NCBI GenBank assembly: GCA_016192135.1 | Contig: JACPUR010000033.1 | Coordinates: 1 to 23,969, forward strand | Direction of reading: 5' to 3' | Length of the DNA: 23,969 nt | DNA from: Candidatus Tectomicrobia bacterium | GTDB lineage: Bacteria > UBA8248 | Part shown: positions 12,683 through 21,114 of the stretch, one piece after another | Numbering within the stretch: the first letter of the stretch is position 1 | How the letters are laid out: every line of letters starts with the position of its first letter | Program-made: the position numbers and the translations under genes | The notes under the pieces: generated by a model | What the model saw: the letters and a program-made list of their open reading frames with translations, nothing else | Told to the model about the DNA's origin: nothing | Databases searched by the model: none

Positions 12683-13459
12683 GTGTCCATCCAACTGGGG
12701 ACGATCGATTTCCTGGCCACCCAGCTCCTCCCCCACGTGAAGCGGCGCGGCAGCGTCGTCTCGCTCTCCCGTGTGAGCATCTTCTCGCCGCCCGCGGCCG
12801 TAAAGCGTTACTTGGAGGCGTCCGGCTTCCACGCCTGGCTGGATCGGGTGCAATGGGAGGGCCACCGGGGGCGGCTGACGACGCGCGATCTGTTCCTCGC
12901 GTTCGGCTTCGAACGCTACGACGACATCGACATCGACGCCGAAGAGGGCTGCACCATCACCCACGACTTGAACCGGCCCGTGCCGGCCGAGCTGCACGGC
13001 CGGTACGACCTGGTGTTGGAGATGGGAACGCTGGAGCACATCTTCGACATCCGGGCCGTCTTCGAGAGCGTCATCCGGATGCTCAAGGTGGGGGGTGTGG
13101 CCTTCCACTTCTCCCCGGTGGATTGGTTCAACCACGGCTTCTACAACTTCTCGTTCACGCTCTTCAATGACGTCTACCGGGTCAATGGGTTCGATGATAT
13201 GGCGTTCTACATCGTCGCCTTTCCCACGCAATGGGAAACGAACCAGGAGATCAAGTTCAAGCAGGTGGATTTCACGCCGCAGCAGATGCTCCTGCCTCCA
13301 CCGCCTGACAAACATCTTTACATGGTGAGCTGCATCGCGAGGAAAGCGAGGGAGCTCCCCTCCTTCCAGGTCCCCATCCAGGCGGTGTACGACCCCGCCC
13401 TCCGCCTGAACACAGCCCTCAGGCCGCGCGGCGGCCCTCCCCCCCAGGCCGCGCCCTAG
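12683..13459 (+). CDS. Class I SAM-dependent methyltransferase-like protein
   Basis: A 258-residue protein with a Methyltransf_11-like second half. YDLVLEMGTLEHIFDI (108-123) is the motif II/post-II region seen in sugar and lipid methyltransferases, followed by a helix and MLKVGGVAFHFSPVDWFNHG (133-152). A canonical glycine-rich motif I is not obvious: the expected region reads SVVSLSRVSIFSPP, so catalysis is uncertain. The start is inferred as the GTG at 12683, with AAGGGG five bases upstream. An ATG at 12641 would add 14 residues but has no ribosome site. It lies 95 bases after the radical SAM gene on the same strand and probably shares its transcript. Its stop codon shares CTAG with the convergent neighbour. 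Confidence 0.75.
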   Translation: MSIQLGTIDFLATQLLPHVKRRGSVVSLSRVSIFSPPAAVKRYLEASGFHAWLDRVQWEGHRGRLTTRDLFLAFGFERYDDIDIDAEEGCTITHDLNRPVPAELHGRYDLVLEMGTLEHIFDIRAVFESVIRMLKVGGVAFHFSPVDWFNHGFYNFSFTLFNDVYRVNGFDDMAFYIVAFPTQWETNQEIKFKQVDFTPQQMLLPPPPDKHLYMVSCIARKARELPSFQVPIQAVYDPALRLNTALRPRGGPPPQAAP

Positions 13460-14760
13460 GCGGCGGAATAGCCCTTCGCCCCGGGGGCCCCGGCGGCTTC
13501 CGCCTCTCCGTAGGGATGAGGGTCTCGGAAATAGTCCACGAGCGATCCCTCGTGCTCGAGCAGGATGGCCTGGCAGGCGATCCCCTCGCGCCCGATCTCG
13601 CCCACGATGTCGCGGGCACGCCACTGGGTGGCGATCAGGATGACGTCCGCCGGCTCCAGCTTCAGGTCGTCGCGGAAACGGATCTCTTGCCCCGTCCCGG
13701 GGACGAAGGTGCCCACCTTGTCGGGGTCGGAGTCCACCACCAGGGGGAAGCGCCCCGCGTCCACGCCGTAGCGGTTGATGAAGGCCGCCGCCTTCCCCGT
13801 GCCGCCCCATACGGCCACCCGCTTCCCAGAGCGGGCGAGGGCGTCCAGATGAGCCCTCACGCGGTCCTTGCTCTCGGCCGCGCGGCCGCGGAAGGCGAGC
13901 GCCTCGCGGGCGTAGGCGGCCTGCGCGGCGCGCACCCCGATGCGGACGAAGCCATAGACCACTTCGTCGTCATAGCCCCGCTCGACCAGCTCCACCTCGC
14001 GCGAGCAGCGCTTGAGCAGCCGCGAGAGCGACTCCGTGGTGAAGTGGGAGTTGTGCTCGTAGAAGAAATCCGCCGTCCGGCCCATGGCGAAGACCTTGTC
14101 GATGCAGGGGACTTCGATGAAGAGGCGGGTCTCGACCCCCTCCCAGGTCGCCGAGAAGGACAGCGCCTGGAGGAAACCCATCGGGTCCATCAGGTGCTCC
14201 AGCACGTGCCGGCTAATGATGAGATCCGGCCGGCAGTCGGCGAGATGGACGGCCGGATCGAAGAGCTCCTGCCGGGCCTCGATCATTCCCCCCCCGGTAT
14301 CCACCTTGGCGTTTGGGTCGAAGCCGATGTAGCGCCCCTCGGGATGGGCCTCGGCGAGGGCGCGCAGCAGATGGCCTTCCCCGCAGCCGATCTCCACCAC
14401 GGTGGGGTGCAGGGGGAGACGCTTGAGGATCAGGCCGCGCACCTGCAGCAGATGCTCGCGCCATCCCTCGCCCCGGTTGAACATCAGGTTCGGCTTCTCC
14501 GAGTAGGGAACCTTGGAATAATCGAACTCGGGGTTGTACACGTGCCCGCACTCCACGCACCGCACGAAGCGGAGGGGAAGGCGCTCCATTCTCCGCGCCT
14601 CCTCCGCGCTCGCCGGCCAGGCGAGGGTAGCCAAGGGCTGATGGCCGCCGTCGTAAAACGGCACGGCCACGTGGTGGCCGCAGGCGGCGCACACGTGCTG
14701 GCGCAGCAGATCACGAAGCCCCTCTCTCCCGTTCCCGTCGGCTTCCCAGTTCCGATGCAC
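13456..14760 (-). CDS. C-methyltransferase-type protein with zinc site and C-terminal nucleotide-binding domain
   Basis: A 434-residue, three-domain protein. The zinc-binding start has CAAC (24-27) and CVEC (68-71), the Methyltransf_13 pattern. The SAM domain has motif I VVEIGCGEG (121-129) and RHVLEHL (184-190). A C-terminal domain has FYEHNSHFTTESL (233-245) and the Rossmann-like VAVWGGTGKAAAF (315-327), matching the C-methyltransferase C-terminal family. Relatives such as TylC3/NovU methylate carbon 3 of nucleotide-linked ketosugars. The start is the GTG at 14760 with AGGGAG upstream; earlier in-frame ATGs lie within the glycosyltransferase gene. Only 13 bases separate it from that gene, so they form an operon. 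A nucleotide-sugar substrate is inferred from the family. Confidence 0.87.
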   Translation of the reverse strand: MHRNWEADGNGREGLRDLLRQHVCAACGHHVAVPFYDGGHQPLATLAWPASAEEARRMERLPLRFVRCVECGHVYNPEFDYSKVPYSEKPNLMFNRGEGWREHLLQVRGLILKRLPLHPTVVEIGCGEGHLLRALAEAHPEGRYIGFDPNAKVDTGGGMIEARQELFDPAVHLADCRPDLIISRHVLEHLMDPMGFLQALSFSATWEGVETRLFIEVPCIDKVFAMGRTADFFYEHNSHFTTESLSRLLKRCSREVELVERGYDDEVVYGFVRIGVRAAQAAYAREALAFRGRAAESKDRVRAHLDALARSGKRVAVWGGTGKAAAFINRYGVDAGRFPLVVDSDPDKVGTFVPGTGQEIRFRDDLKLEPADVILIATQWRARDIVGEIGREGIACQAILLEHEGSLVDYFRDPHPYGEAEAAGAPGAKGYSAA

Positions 14761-14773
14761 GGCGCGTCTCCCT

Positions 14774-17530
14774 CTAATGGGCGCAGGTCCCTTGAGTTCT
14801 GGCCTTCTCGACCGCCTTTTCGAAGAACGCTCCCAGCTCGCGGAGGACCGCCGCGTCCTCGTAGAGGACATGATTGGCCGAGAGAATCCTGGACTTCAGC
14901 TCGCCGTGGCAAGCGGAATCGTTGGCCAGGCGGATGGCGGTCTCCACGTACTCATCCGGGTTGGAGACCACGGCGTCCATCACTCCCATCTTCTTATAGC
15001 AGGCGTAGGTGACGCGGCTCCGCATGAAGGCGCCCGGCATGGTCACGATCGGAGCGCCCACGAAGAACGCCTCGTAGGAAGTGGTGCCACCGCCGAAGTG
15101 GATCGGGTCCAGGATCACGTTCGCCAAGGCGAGAACGTTCAGAAACGCCTCGCCATTGACGCGCGGGATGAATTTAACCCGGTCGATCCCATGGGCGAGG
15201 GTCCGCCGGAAACGCCGCATCAGCGCATCGCCTAGGGACTTCGGCTGCCCCTCGATGAAGTAGAGCTGACTGTAGGGGTCCCGGCGGAGGATCTCGCCCA
15301 GGATACCGTCGAAGTCGGGATGGATCTTGAAGAGGCTCTGCGGGCAGAGGTACACGCGGGCCCGCTCGGCGATCAGGAAAGCGGCCCGGCGCATGAGCGC
15401 GGCCTTAGGCCGGGGCCGGAAGTAATAGGTCGGGAGCGAGTCGAAACGGACCAGATCCTCGCTGTAGTGGTCCTCGGCCCCCTCCGGCTCCAGGTCCTTC
15501 GAGGAGACGAAGTAGTCCACGTTAGGGATGCCCGTCGTCACCGGATGGCCCCACGTCACGCACTGGACCGGGGCCAGGCGGGAGAAAGCCAGGAAATACG
15601 TGAGGGCGTCCATCCCGATGTCGGCGTAGAAGAGAACGTCGAGGTTCAGCGCTGCGATCTGCTCCCTCGCGGCGGCGATGTCGGCCGGGACGATGACGAA
15701 TTCATCCGAATGCTGCCTGAATTGCTGCACCATCGGATCGTCCGGCGGATCCACCGCCAAGGTCACCACCTCGAAACGGCGCCGGTCAAGGAAAGCGACG
15801 TAGCCGATCATGAACTTTCCGATGGTATGCTGCTTGAAGTTGCGCGAGATGAAGCCCACGCGGATCCGGGAACCCTCGGGGCGGCTCTTGGGGCAAAGCG
15901 AAATTTCCTGAGACCGGTAGAGCCGGGCTATCTTCTGCTGAAGCTCCCGGTCGTTGAAACCCTGATACGCTAGATAGAAATTGGTGAAACCGATTTCCTT
16001 GAGGGGGTCCCGGATGACCACCCCCTCCCGCACCAGCTCATCCACGCTCCTTTCCACCCGGGCCCGGCATTCCGCCACTTGCTCGGATGAGCTGCAGATG
16101 ACCGGCAGAAGGGCGCTGGTGCGCACCCGGAGGAGGTCCGAGCGGTCCAGCCGGAGGGCCGCCTGCGCCGCGTCCCATCCCTCCTCGAAGTCGCCACGCT
16201 TGATCAGGACGGTGGCCAGCCCCCAGTGGCCCTCCGCCAGGTCCGGCCGAAGGTGAATCGCCTCCCGGAAGGCGCCGGCCGCCTCGTCCAGCTTCTCATC
16301 CTGCTTGAGGGCGATCCCAAGGCCGATGTGCGCCGAGGCGCTCTCGGGATTGAGCCGCGCGGCCTCCCGCAAGTTCTCCACGGCCTCCTCGATCTGGCCG
16401 GTCTCCTTCAGCAGGAGGCCGAGGCCCAGCCGCGCGTCGAAGCTCTCCGGGCGCAACTGGACGGCTTTCCGGTAGCGTTCGGCCGCTTCCTTGAGATCCC
16501 CCTCCTTCTTGAGCACGGCGCTTATGCCGACCAGGGCATCGAAGTGGCCCGGGCGGAGGCGCAGGGTCTCTTCGTAGCTCTCGCGGGCCTCTTCCGGCCT
16601 CCCCTGCGATCTCAGCGCCGTCGCGAGGAAGAAGTGGGCGTCCGCATAGCCGGGCCGGAGGGCGATCGCCCGGCGGAAGCTTTCCTCGGCCTCCGCCAGC
16701 CTCCCCTGGCTCATCAGCACGGCGCCCAGGCCGAAGTGCGCCTCGGCGTAATCCGGCTGGGCGGCGAGCACCCGCAGGAAGCTCCTCTCCGCTTCGTCGA
16801 GGCGCTTGAGGTCATGGAGAACCACGCCCAGGCCGAACGCAGCCGTCATGTCCCGGGGATCGATCTCGAGCGCGCGCGAGAAACTCTCGGACGACGCCTC
16901 CAGGCACCCCAGCTCCTTACGGACCATACCTAGCCGGCGATGGGTCTCCGCCTGATCGGGCCTTAGCCCGGCGGCGAGCGAGAAGCTCTCTTCCGCCTCC
17001 TCCAAACGGCTCAGCTCCACGAGCACCCTGCCCTGGTTCACGAGCGCCACCGCGTAGGAGGGCTGCAAGCGGATGGCCTCGCGGAAGGCGGCGGCCGCCT
17101 CTTCTCTCTTGCCGAGGTGATGAAGCGCCGTTCCCAGGTTGTTGTGCGCGTCGGCCATCCCAGGCGAGAGCCGGATGGCGCAGCGGTAGGCCTTGATCGC
17201 CTCGGAATAACGGCCGAGCGCGGCCAAAACGTTGCCCAGGTTGGAGTGGAAGATGCCTGCCTTGCCCTTGCGCCGGATGGCCTCTGCGATGTGCCGGACC
17301 GCGGTTTCGTGCTCGCCCCGCTGATAGGCTAGGACACCCAGCAGATGCAAGGCGTCCGGATGGCCGGGCTCTTCCTCCAGGAGACGCCGGTAGAGCGCCT
17401 CGGCGGCGGCCAGATCGCCCGCCTGGTGGCGCGCCAGCGCCTCCTCGAAGAGCCGGACCGACCGTTGCCTGGGGGCAACCTCGGAAACCTTGCGACCGGG
17501 GAGAGGCATGGATCGGACCTTGGGTGCCAT
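14774..17530 (-). CDS. TPR-containing OGT/SPINDLY-type glycosyltransferase (GT41)
   Basis: A 918-residue protein. Thirteen consecutive TPR units (about residues 24-465, typical ADAHNNLGTALHHLGKREEA) form a superhelix that usually binds protein substrates. A GT41 catalytic domain follows (about 540-910), with RVGFISRNFKQHTIGKFM (first lobe with conserved His), GHPVTTGIPNVDYF, CPQSLFKIHPDFD and DPIHFGGGTTSYEAFFVGAP, then SRVTYACYKKMG. These match O-linked GlcNAc transferase/SPINDLY-type enzymes, which glycosylate Ser/Thr of proteins; in bacteria some modify adhesins or flagellin. The start is the ATG at 17530 with GGGAG upstream; the 34 codons before it look non-coding in third-base composition, though an ATG at 17632 remains possible. 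It is the first gene of the operon with the C-methyltransferase. Donor and acceptor are unknown. Confidence 0.9.
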   Translation of the reverse strand: MAPKVRSMPLPGRKVSEVAPRQRSVRLFEEALARHQAGDLAAAEALYRRLLEEEPGHPDALHLLGVLAYQRGEHETAVRHIAEAIRRKGKAGIFHSNLGNVLAALGRYSEAIKAYRCAIRLSPGMADAHNNLGTALHHLGKREEAAAAFREAIRLQPSYAVALVNQGRVLVELSRLEEAEESFSLAAGLRPDQAETHRRLGMVRKELGCLEASSESFSRALEIDPRDMTAAFGLGVVLHDLKRLDEAERSFLRVLAAQPDYAEAHFGLGAVLMSQGRLAEAEESFRRAIALRPGYADAHFFLATALRSQGRPEEARESYEETLRLRPGHFDALVGISAVLKKEGDLKEAAERYRKAVQLRPESFDARLGLGLLLKETGQIEEAVENLREAARLNPESASAHIGLGIALKQDEKLDEAAGAFREAIHLRPDLAEGHWGLATVLIKRGDFEEGWDAAQAALRLDRSDLLRVRTSALLPVICSSSEQVAECRARVERSVDELVREGVVIRDPLKEIGFTNFYLAYQGFNDRELQQKIARLYRSQEISLCPKSRPEGSRIRVGFISRNFKQHTIGKFMIGYVAFLDRRRFEVVTLAVDPPDDPMVQQFRQHSDEFVIVPADIAAAREQIAALNLDVLFYADIGMDALTYFLAFSRLAPVQCVTWGHPVTTGIPNVDYFVSSKDLEPEGAEDHYSEDLVRFDSLPTYYFRPRPKAALMRRAAFLIAERARVYLCPQSLFKIHPDFDGILGEILRRDPYSQLYFIEGQPKSLGDALMRRFRRTLAHGIDRVKFIPRVNGEAFLNVLALANVILDPIHFGGGTTSYEAFFVGAPIVTMPGAFMRSRVTYACYKKMGVMDAVVSNPDEYVETAIRLANDSACHGELKSRILSANHVLYEDAAVLRELGAFFEKAVEKARTQGTCAH

Positions 17531-17879
17531 TGGATTCTCCCGACTCCTCCGCCGAGCGGAATCTTCCAGGGGCAGCGATTTCGATAGACCTCGCCCTCTG
17601 GAATCCTTTTCGGCTGAATCCGCCCCGGCCATGAGGCGCACTTCGGCCACGAGGCGGGCAAAAAGCAAGAAATATACCAAACCAAAAAATAAAAACCCTT
17701 ATATTTCAAATGGTTGTATGGAAAACCTCCGCCCTTGCAAGGAAATTGCTGCCTGGCCTGGCAAAACCTGCCACTGGCAAGGCCGAATCCCTTGTCCGCA
17801 CCCTCCCTAAGGCGTAGGATGCCGCGGATCCGGCTCCGCCCGCGCGCTCCCCCATTCCAGCCGGTGAGGGGCCTTCTCA
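17531..17879. other. Divergent promoter region with an AT-rich island
   Basis: No gene was recognised. 17658-17725 is strikingly AT-rich, containing AAAAAGCAAGAAATATACC and a run of A around CCAAAAAATAAAAACCC, and probably drives the glycosyltransferase operon leftwards. TATATT on the minus strand (17671-17676) is a possible -10, but no clear -35 was found. Near 17752-17785 are GGC/GCC-rich short inverted elements (TGCCA-C-TGGCA) of unknown meaning, on the MFS gene side. Confidence 0.5.
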
Positions 17880-19148
17880 ATGCGCTCGTTCACCCCCCGG
17901 GAATGGAGCATCATCGGCGGCGCCTTCGTCCTCCTGGGCCTCTTCTTCGGCTTCAACTTCATGTTCGGCATCTTCATGAAGCCCCTCATCGCCGAGTTCG
18001 GCTGGTCCACCTCGGCCACCTCGGCCGCCTACTCGATCTACATGTTCATGGTCGCCGTCTGCGGGGTGGCGGTGGGCGGCCTGGCGGACCGCTACGGCGC
18101 GCGCCCCGTCATCATCGCGGGCATCGTCGTGGCGGGCGGAAGCGTCGCCCTCTCCTACTCCATCCAGAACCTCTGGCAGTTCTACTTCCTGACGGGGGTC
18201 ATGGCCGGGCTCGGGCGGAGCGCCCTGCAGACCCCGGTCTCGGCCTACCTGCAGCGCGCCTTCACCCGGAACCGCGGGCTCGCGACCGGGCTCGCGGGCT
18301 CGGGGAGCGGGATGGGCCTCATCTTCATCGCACCCTTGACGGGCTATTTCATCACGGCCCACGGATGGCGAATGGCCTACCTGCTGCTGGGCCTGCTCTT
18401 CATCGCGCTGGCCGTGCCCGCGGCCCTGATGCTCCGGGCCTCGGACGAGCGGAGGGAGGAGGCGCCGGCCCCCGCCAGGGCGCGCGCCGAGGCCGCTCCT
18501 CCGTCCGTTCTCCTCCCCGAGGCCTCGCTCGGGGTCCGGGAGATCGTCAAGCGGCGCCCCTTCTGGGCCATCATGGGGAGCCACACCACCGACTGCGTCT
18601 GCCATTCGGTCCTGATCCTCCATCTGGTGCCGATCGCCATCGAGGCCGGAATCGACCGGGTCCAGGCGGCGAGCCTGATGGGGGTGATGGGGGTGAGCCA
18701 GCTCCTGGGCCGCGTGCTCACAGGGGTGCTCTCGGACCGGGTCGGGCCGAAGCTGGCCCTCCTGGCCGCCCTGCTCTCCCAGACCCTGCCCGTTCCCCTC
18801 CTTTGGGCCTCGCCCACCCTCCCCGCCTTCTTCGTGGTCGCCGCGATGGTCGGGCTGGGGCTCGGCGGCCACGGCACGATGTACCAGATCGTGACGCGCG
18901 AGTATTACGGGCCCAAGCGGGTGGGGCTGCTCTTCGGCACCTTCACGTCGGGCGCCAGCGTCGGGATGGCGACGGGGGGGTTCGCCGGAGGGCTGCTGCG
19001 CGACCTGAGCGGGGACTACAGCCTGGCCATCCTGTTCAGCTTCGCGACGGGCGTCGTCTCCGTTCTTCTGGTGCTCGCCTACCCCGGCCGGAAGGGCCAG
19101 GCCGCGCCCTCTCCCGCCCCGGAGGGGGCCGCCCAGCCGGCGGGGTAG
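17880..19148 (+). CDS. Major facilitator superfamily transporter (OxlT/MCT-like)
   Basis: A 422-residue inner-membrane protein with about twelve hydrophobic helices and a charged central loop (about residues 190-225), the normal MFS layout. Between helices 2 and 3 is GGLADRYGARPV (66-77), the MFS loop motif GxLaDRxGrR. The second half has the matching TGVLSDRVGPKLAL. The GLARG-like GLATGLAGSGSGMG stretch and the order of motifs resemble the oxalate/formate antiporter and monocarboxylate-transporter branch, so an organic acid is a likely substrate class, though this is inference. The ATG at 17880 follows GAGGGG by about nine bases. It stands alone, divergent from the glycosyltransferase operon, with no adjacent catabolic gene to suggest a substrate. 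Confidence 0.9.
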   Translation: MRSFTPREWSIIGGAFVLLGLFFGFNFMFGIFMKPLIAEFGWSTSATSAAYSIYMFMVAVCGVAVGGLADRYGARPVIIAGIVVAGGSVALSYSIQNLWQFYFLTGVMAGLGRSALQTPVSAYLQRAFTRNRGLATGLAGSGSGMGLIFIAPLTGYFITAHGWRMAYLLLGLLFIALAVPAALMLRASDERREEAPAPARARAEAAPPSVLLPEASLGVREIVKRRPFWAIMGSHTTDCVCHSVLILHLVPIAIEAGIDRVQAASLMGVMGVSQLLGRVLTGVLSDRVGPKLALLAALLSQTLPVPLLWASPTLPAFFVVAAMVGLGLGGHGTMYQIVTREYYGPKRVGLLFGTFTSGASVGMATGGFAGGLLRDLSGDYSLAILFSFATGVVSVLLVLAYPGRKGQAAPSPAPEGAAQPAG

Positions 19149-19389
19149 CGGTACCCAGGAACGCCCGCATCCCTCGCCAGGGAGGCAGGGAGCGAAGATC
19201 CCGCCCCGCGGAGCGGCTCCGTCAGAAACGGGGCCTCTGCTCGTCTTCAGATTCTGCTTTCGCCCATCCGCCGTCTCCTGTATGCGCTTTTTTCGGCTCC
19301 AAAAAGAGGCCCGACCCTCCCCCAGCCGCCCTACATTAATAGATGGGGCAGCCGCCCGGTTTTCCTGCCGCCACACAGGAGAACGAAGG

Positions 19390-19998
19390 ATGATTTCAAG
19401 GGGCAGCCGCGACACATTCCGCCTGACCGGGCTCGCCGCCGCCATTCTCGCGCTTTCGCTGGCGGGTTGCGCCGGGGGCAATCTCGCGGCCCGCGATTCC
19501 CAGCTGAAGCAGGGCGGGGAGATATTGGCGTCGCTTGAAACCAAGAGCGCGAGCGGCGAGCGGGAGGAGGGGGATCCGGCCGGATTCCCGGTCAAGATCG
19601 TCTTCGCCACCCCGGAGGGGGTCTATGTCGACAACGTGAAGGTGAGCTTTCAGAAGGACGGTGAGACGCGGGAGATATTCTCGGAAGGGCCTTGGCTGTA
19701 CGTGAAGGGCGGCCCCGGCTGGTACCACGTCCAGGCCCAGGGGCCGGACGGCAAGGCGGCCGGCGCCAGCTTCAGCATTTCCGAGGGCGGCGAGAGGAAG
19801 GATGCGGCGCCCCAGGTTGTGATCCTGAGCCTCGCGGAAGGCGGGGCGGGCCGTGGAGGCCCCTCCGGCGAGGCCTCGCCGGACCAGCCGGGACAGACGG
19901 GCCAGAATCCGCCCCCGCAGAGCCAGCCGGAGGAGAACCGGCCCGGGCAGAATCAATCCCAACAGAACCAGCCGGAGCAAGGTCAGCCGGGCAAGTGA
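19390..19998 (+). CDS. Lipoprotein with Q/P/N-rich tail, unknown function
   Basis: A 202-residue lipoprotein. The signal peptide ends in the lipobox LAGC (Cys27) after a hydrophobic run from about 12. The mature region has a compact beta-rich domain (about 60-140: FPVKIVFATPEGVYVDNVKV, then WLYVKGGPGWYHVQAQGPDG), resembling a carboxypeptidase-regulatory or PEGA-like fold, although no family was matched. The tail (about 155-202) is low complexity, with repeats of NQPEQ, GQ and PQSQPEE, and could span the periplasm or bind the wall. The ATG at 19390 follows AGGAG by eight bases. It lies 241 bases after the MFS gene and ends at a strong terminator. Its function is unknown; it is probably in the outer membrane. 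Confidence 0.8.
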   Translation: MISRGSRDTFRLTGLAAAILALSLAGCAGGNLAARDSQLKQGGEILASLETKSASGEREEGDPAGFPVKIVFATPEGVYVDNVKVSFQKDGETREIFSEGPWLYVKGGPGWYHVQAQGPDGKAAGASFSISEGGERKDAAPQVVILSLAEGGAGRGGPSGEASPDQPGQTGQNPPPQSQPEENRPGQNQSQQNQPEQGQPGK

Positions 19999-20017
19999 AG
20001 GCCATCCGGCCAGATGG

Positions 20018-20054
20018 AAAAGCGGCCTTCCGGGCATCCGGAGGGCCGCTTTTT
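20018..20054. terminator. Strong bidirectional rho-independent terminator
   Basis: A 16-bp stem, AAAAGCGGCCTTCCGG (20018-20033) with CCGGAGGGCCGCTTTT (20038-20053), has one G-T wobble and the loop GCAT. The A-tract on the left and T-tract on the right let it work on both strands. It separates the convergent lipoprotein gene and the flagellar operon. Confidence 0.93.
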
Positions 20055-20073
20055 CGTCCCGTGAAACTTGGGC

Positions 20074-20703
20074 TCAGTCGATCCTCTCCCGAATGTGCTC
20101 GAATCCCTCGCGCATGGGGCCGATGTAGTAGCCCAGGTCGTGGAGCAGGATGTCCTTGAGCCCGGCCAGCTCGCCCCGGCCGATCTCATCCCTCATCCTC
20201 TGGATGATGGCGCTCAGGTCGCGCGCCACGGCGGCCAGCGGGCGTCCTTCCATCTCCACGGCCGATGGATCGGCTCCGGCGAAGCGCAGCATGTCGCGCA
20301 AGGACTGGAGGGCGAAGCTCCAGCCCTCGGCGCAGTCCCGGATTCCCTCCAGCACCTTGCCGCGCTCTCCGGCCTCGGCCGCCCGGGCCGCTTCCTCTCC
20401 CCGCGCCGCCAGGCGATCGAGGAAGTCCATCATATCCGCGCAGGTGCGCCGGGCCAGCGCCCGGGGCTCCGCCGAGAGGAACTCCAGCGTCCCGAACTCA
20501 TCCAGCGGGCGCACCTGCCAGCGCTCGGCCTCGTCGCGCGTCACCCCGGCCTCGCCGTGCAGGGCGCCCAGCAGGACGCGCCCCGCCTCGCGCAGGCGGG
20601 CCGCGACCCAGCCCTCGAGCTCGCCATAGGTCGCGACCCCGCCGGGAGCCTCGTGCCACTCCTCGTCGAGCTTGAACCGGAACCGATCGGCCACCCGCGC
20701 CAT
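20074..20703 (-). CDS. Unknown protein at the end of the fliD-fliS operon
   Basis: A 209-residue soluble protein with no signal peptide and no family I recognise. It is mostly helical in character, with YGELEGWVAARLREAGRVLL near the N-terminus, an FLSAEPRALARRTCADMMDF segment in the middle and LKDILLHDLGYYIGPMREGF at the C-terminus. It starts at the ATG at 20703 with AGGAGG in the nine bases after the fliS stop, so it is co-translated with fliS and belongs to the flagellar operon. In other genomes this slot holds FliT or another export chaperone. The size and lack of similarity make FliT itself unlikely, but a flagellar chaperone or regulator role is a reasonable inference. The end abuts a bidirectional terminator. 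Confidence 0.72.
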   Translation of the reverse strand: MARVADRFRFKLDEEWHEAPGGVATYGELEGWVAARLREAGRVLLGALHGEAGVTRDEAERWQVRPLDEFGTLEFLSAEPRALARRTCADMMDFLDRLAARGEEAARAAEAGERGKVLEGIRDCAEGWSFALQSLRDMLRFAGADPSAVEMEGRPLAAVARDLSAIIQRMRDEIGRGELAGLKDILLHDLGYYIGPMREGFEHIRERID

Positions 20704-20712
20704 GCCCGCCTC

Positions 20713-21093
20713 CTATGCGGCGCCCTGCGAGATTTCGCGCCACGCCGCGCCCAGCGACTCCATGATGCCGGCCGCCTCGGGCAGCGCTTCGGGATCGCGC
20801 TCCCGCAGGGATTTGCTGATCAATCCAAGGACGTACTGGTAGATGCCCGAGAGATTCCGGGCCAGCTCGGGCGAGGCGTGCGGTTTCAGCACCCCCGCCA
20901 GCTCCGTGATGATGCCCATCGCCTTCAGCAGGTGCTCGGCCGCCTCGTGGAACGTGTCCTCTCCCTGGAGGAGGGCCTCGCCCTTGCGGATGTGCTTCAC
21001 GGCTCCCTCGTACAGGAGCACCACGAGCTGGACCGGAGAGGCGGTCTTCACCCCGACGTCCCGGTAGGCGGCGTAGGAATTCCTGGCATTCAC
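20713..21093 (-). CDS. fliS: Flagellar export chaperone FliS
   Basis: FliS binds the C-terminal region of flagellin in the cytosol, prevents premature polymerisation and delivers it to the export gate. The 126-residue protein shows the family pattern: YAAYRDVGVKTASPVQLVVL (7-26), matching the Y...V.TASPEQLV.MLYD signature, then LYEGAVKHIRKGE, and a four-helix-bundle layout to the end. The start is a GTG at 21093 with GAGGAGA upstream; only 21 bases separate it from the fliD stop. Order fliD - fliS is standard. The flagellin gene itself is not in the window. Confidence 0.95.
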   Translation of the reverse strand: MNARNSYAAYRDVGVKTASPVQLVVLLYEGAVKHIRKGEALLQGEDTFHEAAEHLLKAMGIITELAGVLKPHASPELARNLSGIYQYVLGLISKSLRERDPEALPEAAGIMESLGAAWREISQGAA

Positions 21094-21114
21094 CCGGATT
21101 GTCTCCTCATCCTG

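Noticed and set aside
17530-17680. Longer N-terminus (50 extra residues) for the GT41 protein
   Set aside because: It would start in the AT-rich promoter island, third-base composition is not gene-like, and no ribosome site supports it.
17877-19610. 577-codon minus-strand open frame opposite the MFS gene
   Set aside because: The plus strand encodes a good MFS transporter with twelve helices; the antisense product is Arg/Gly/Glu/Asp-rich with no domain.
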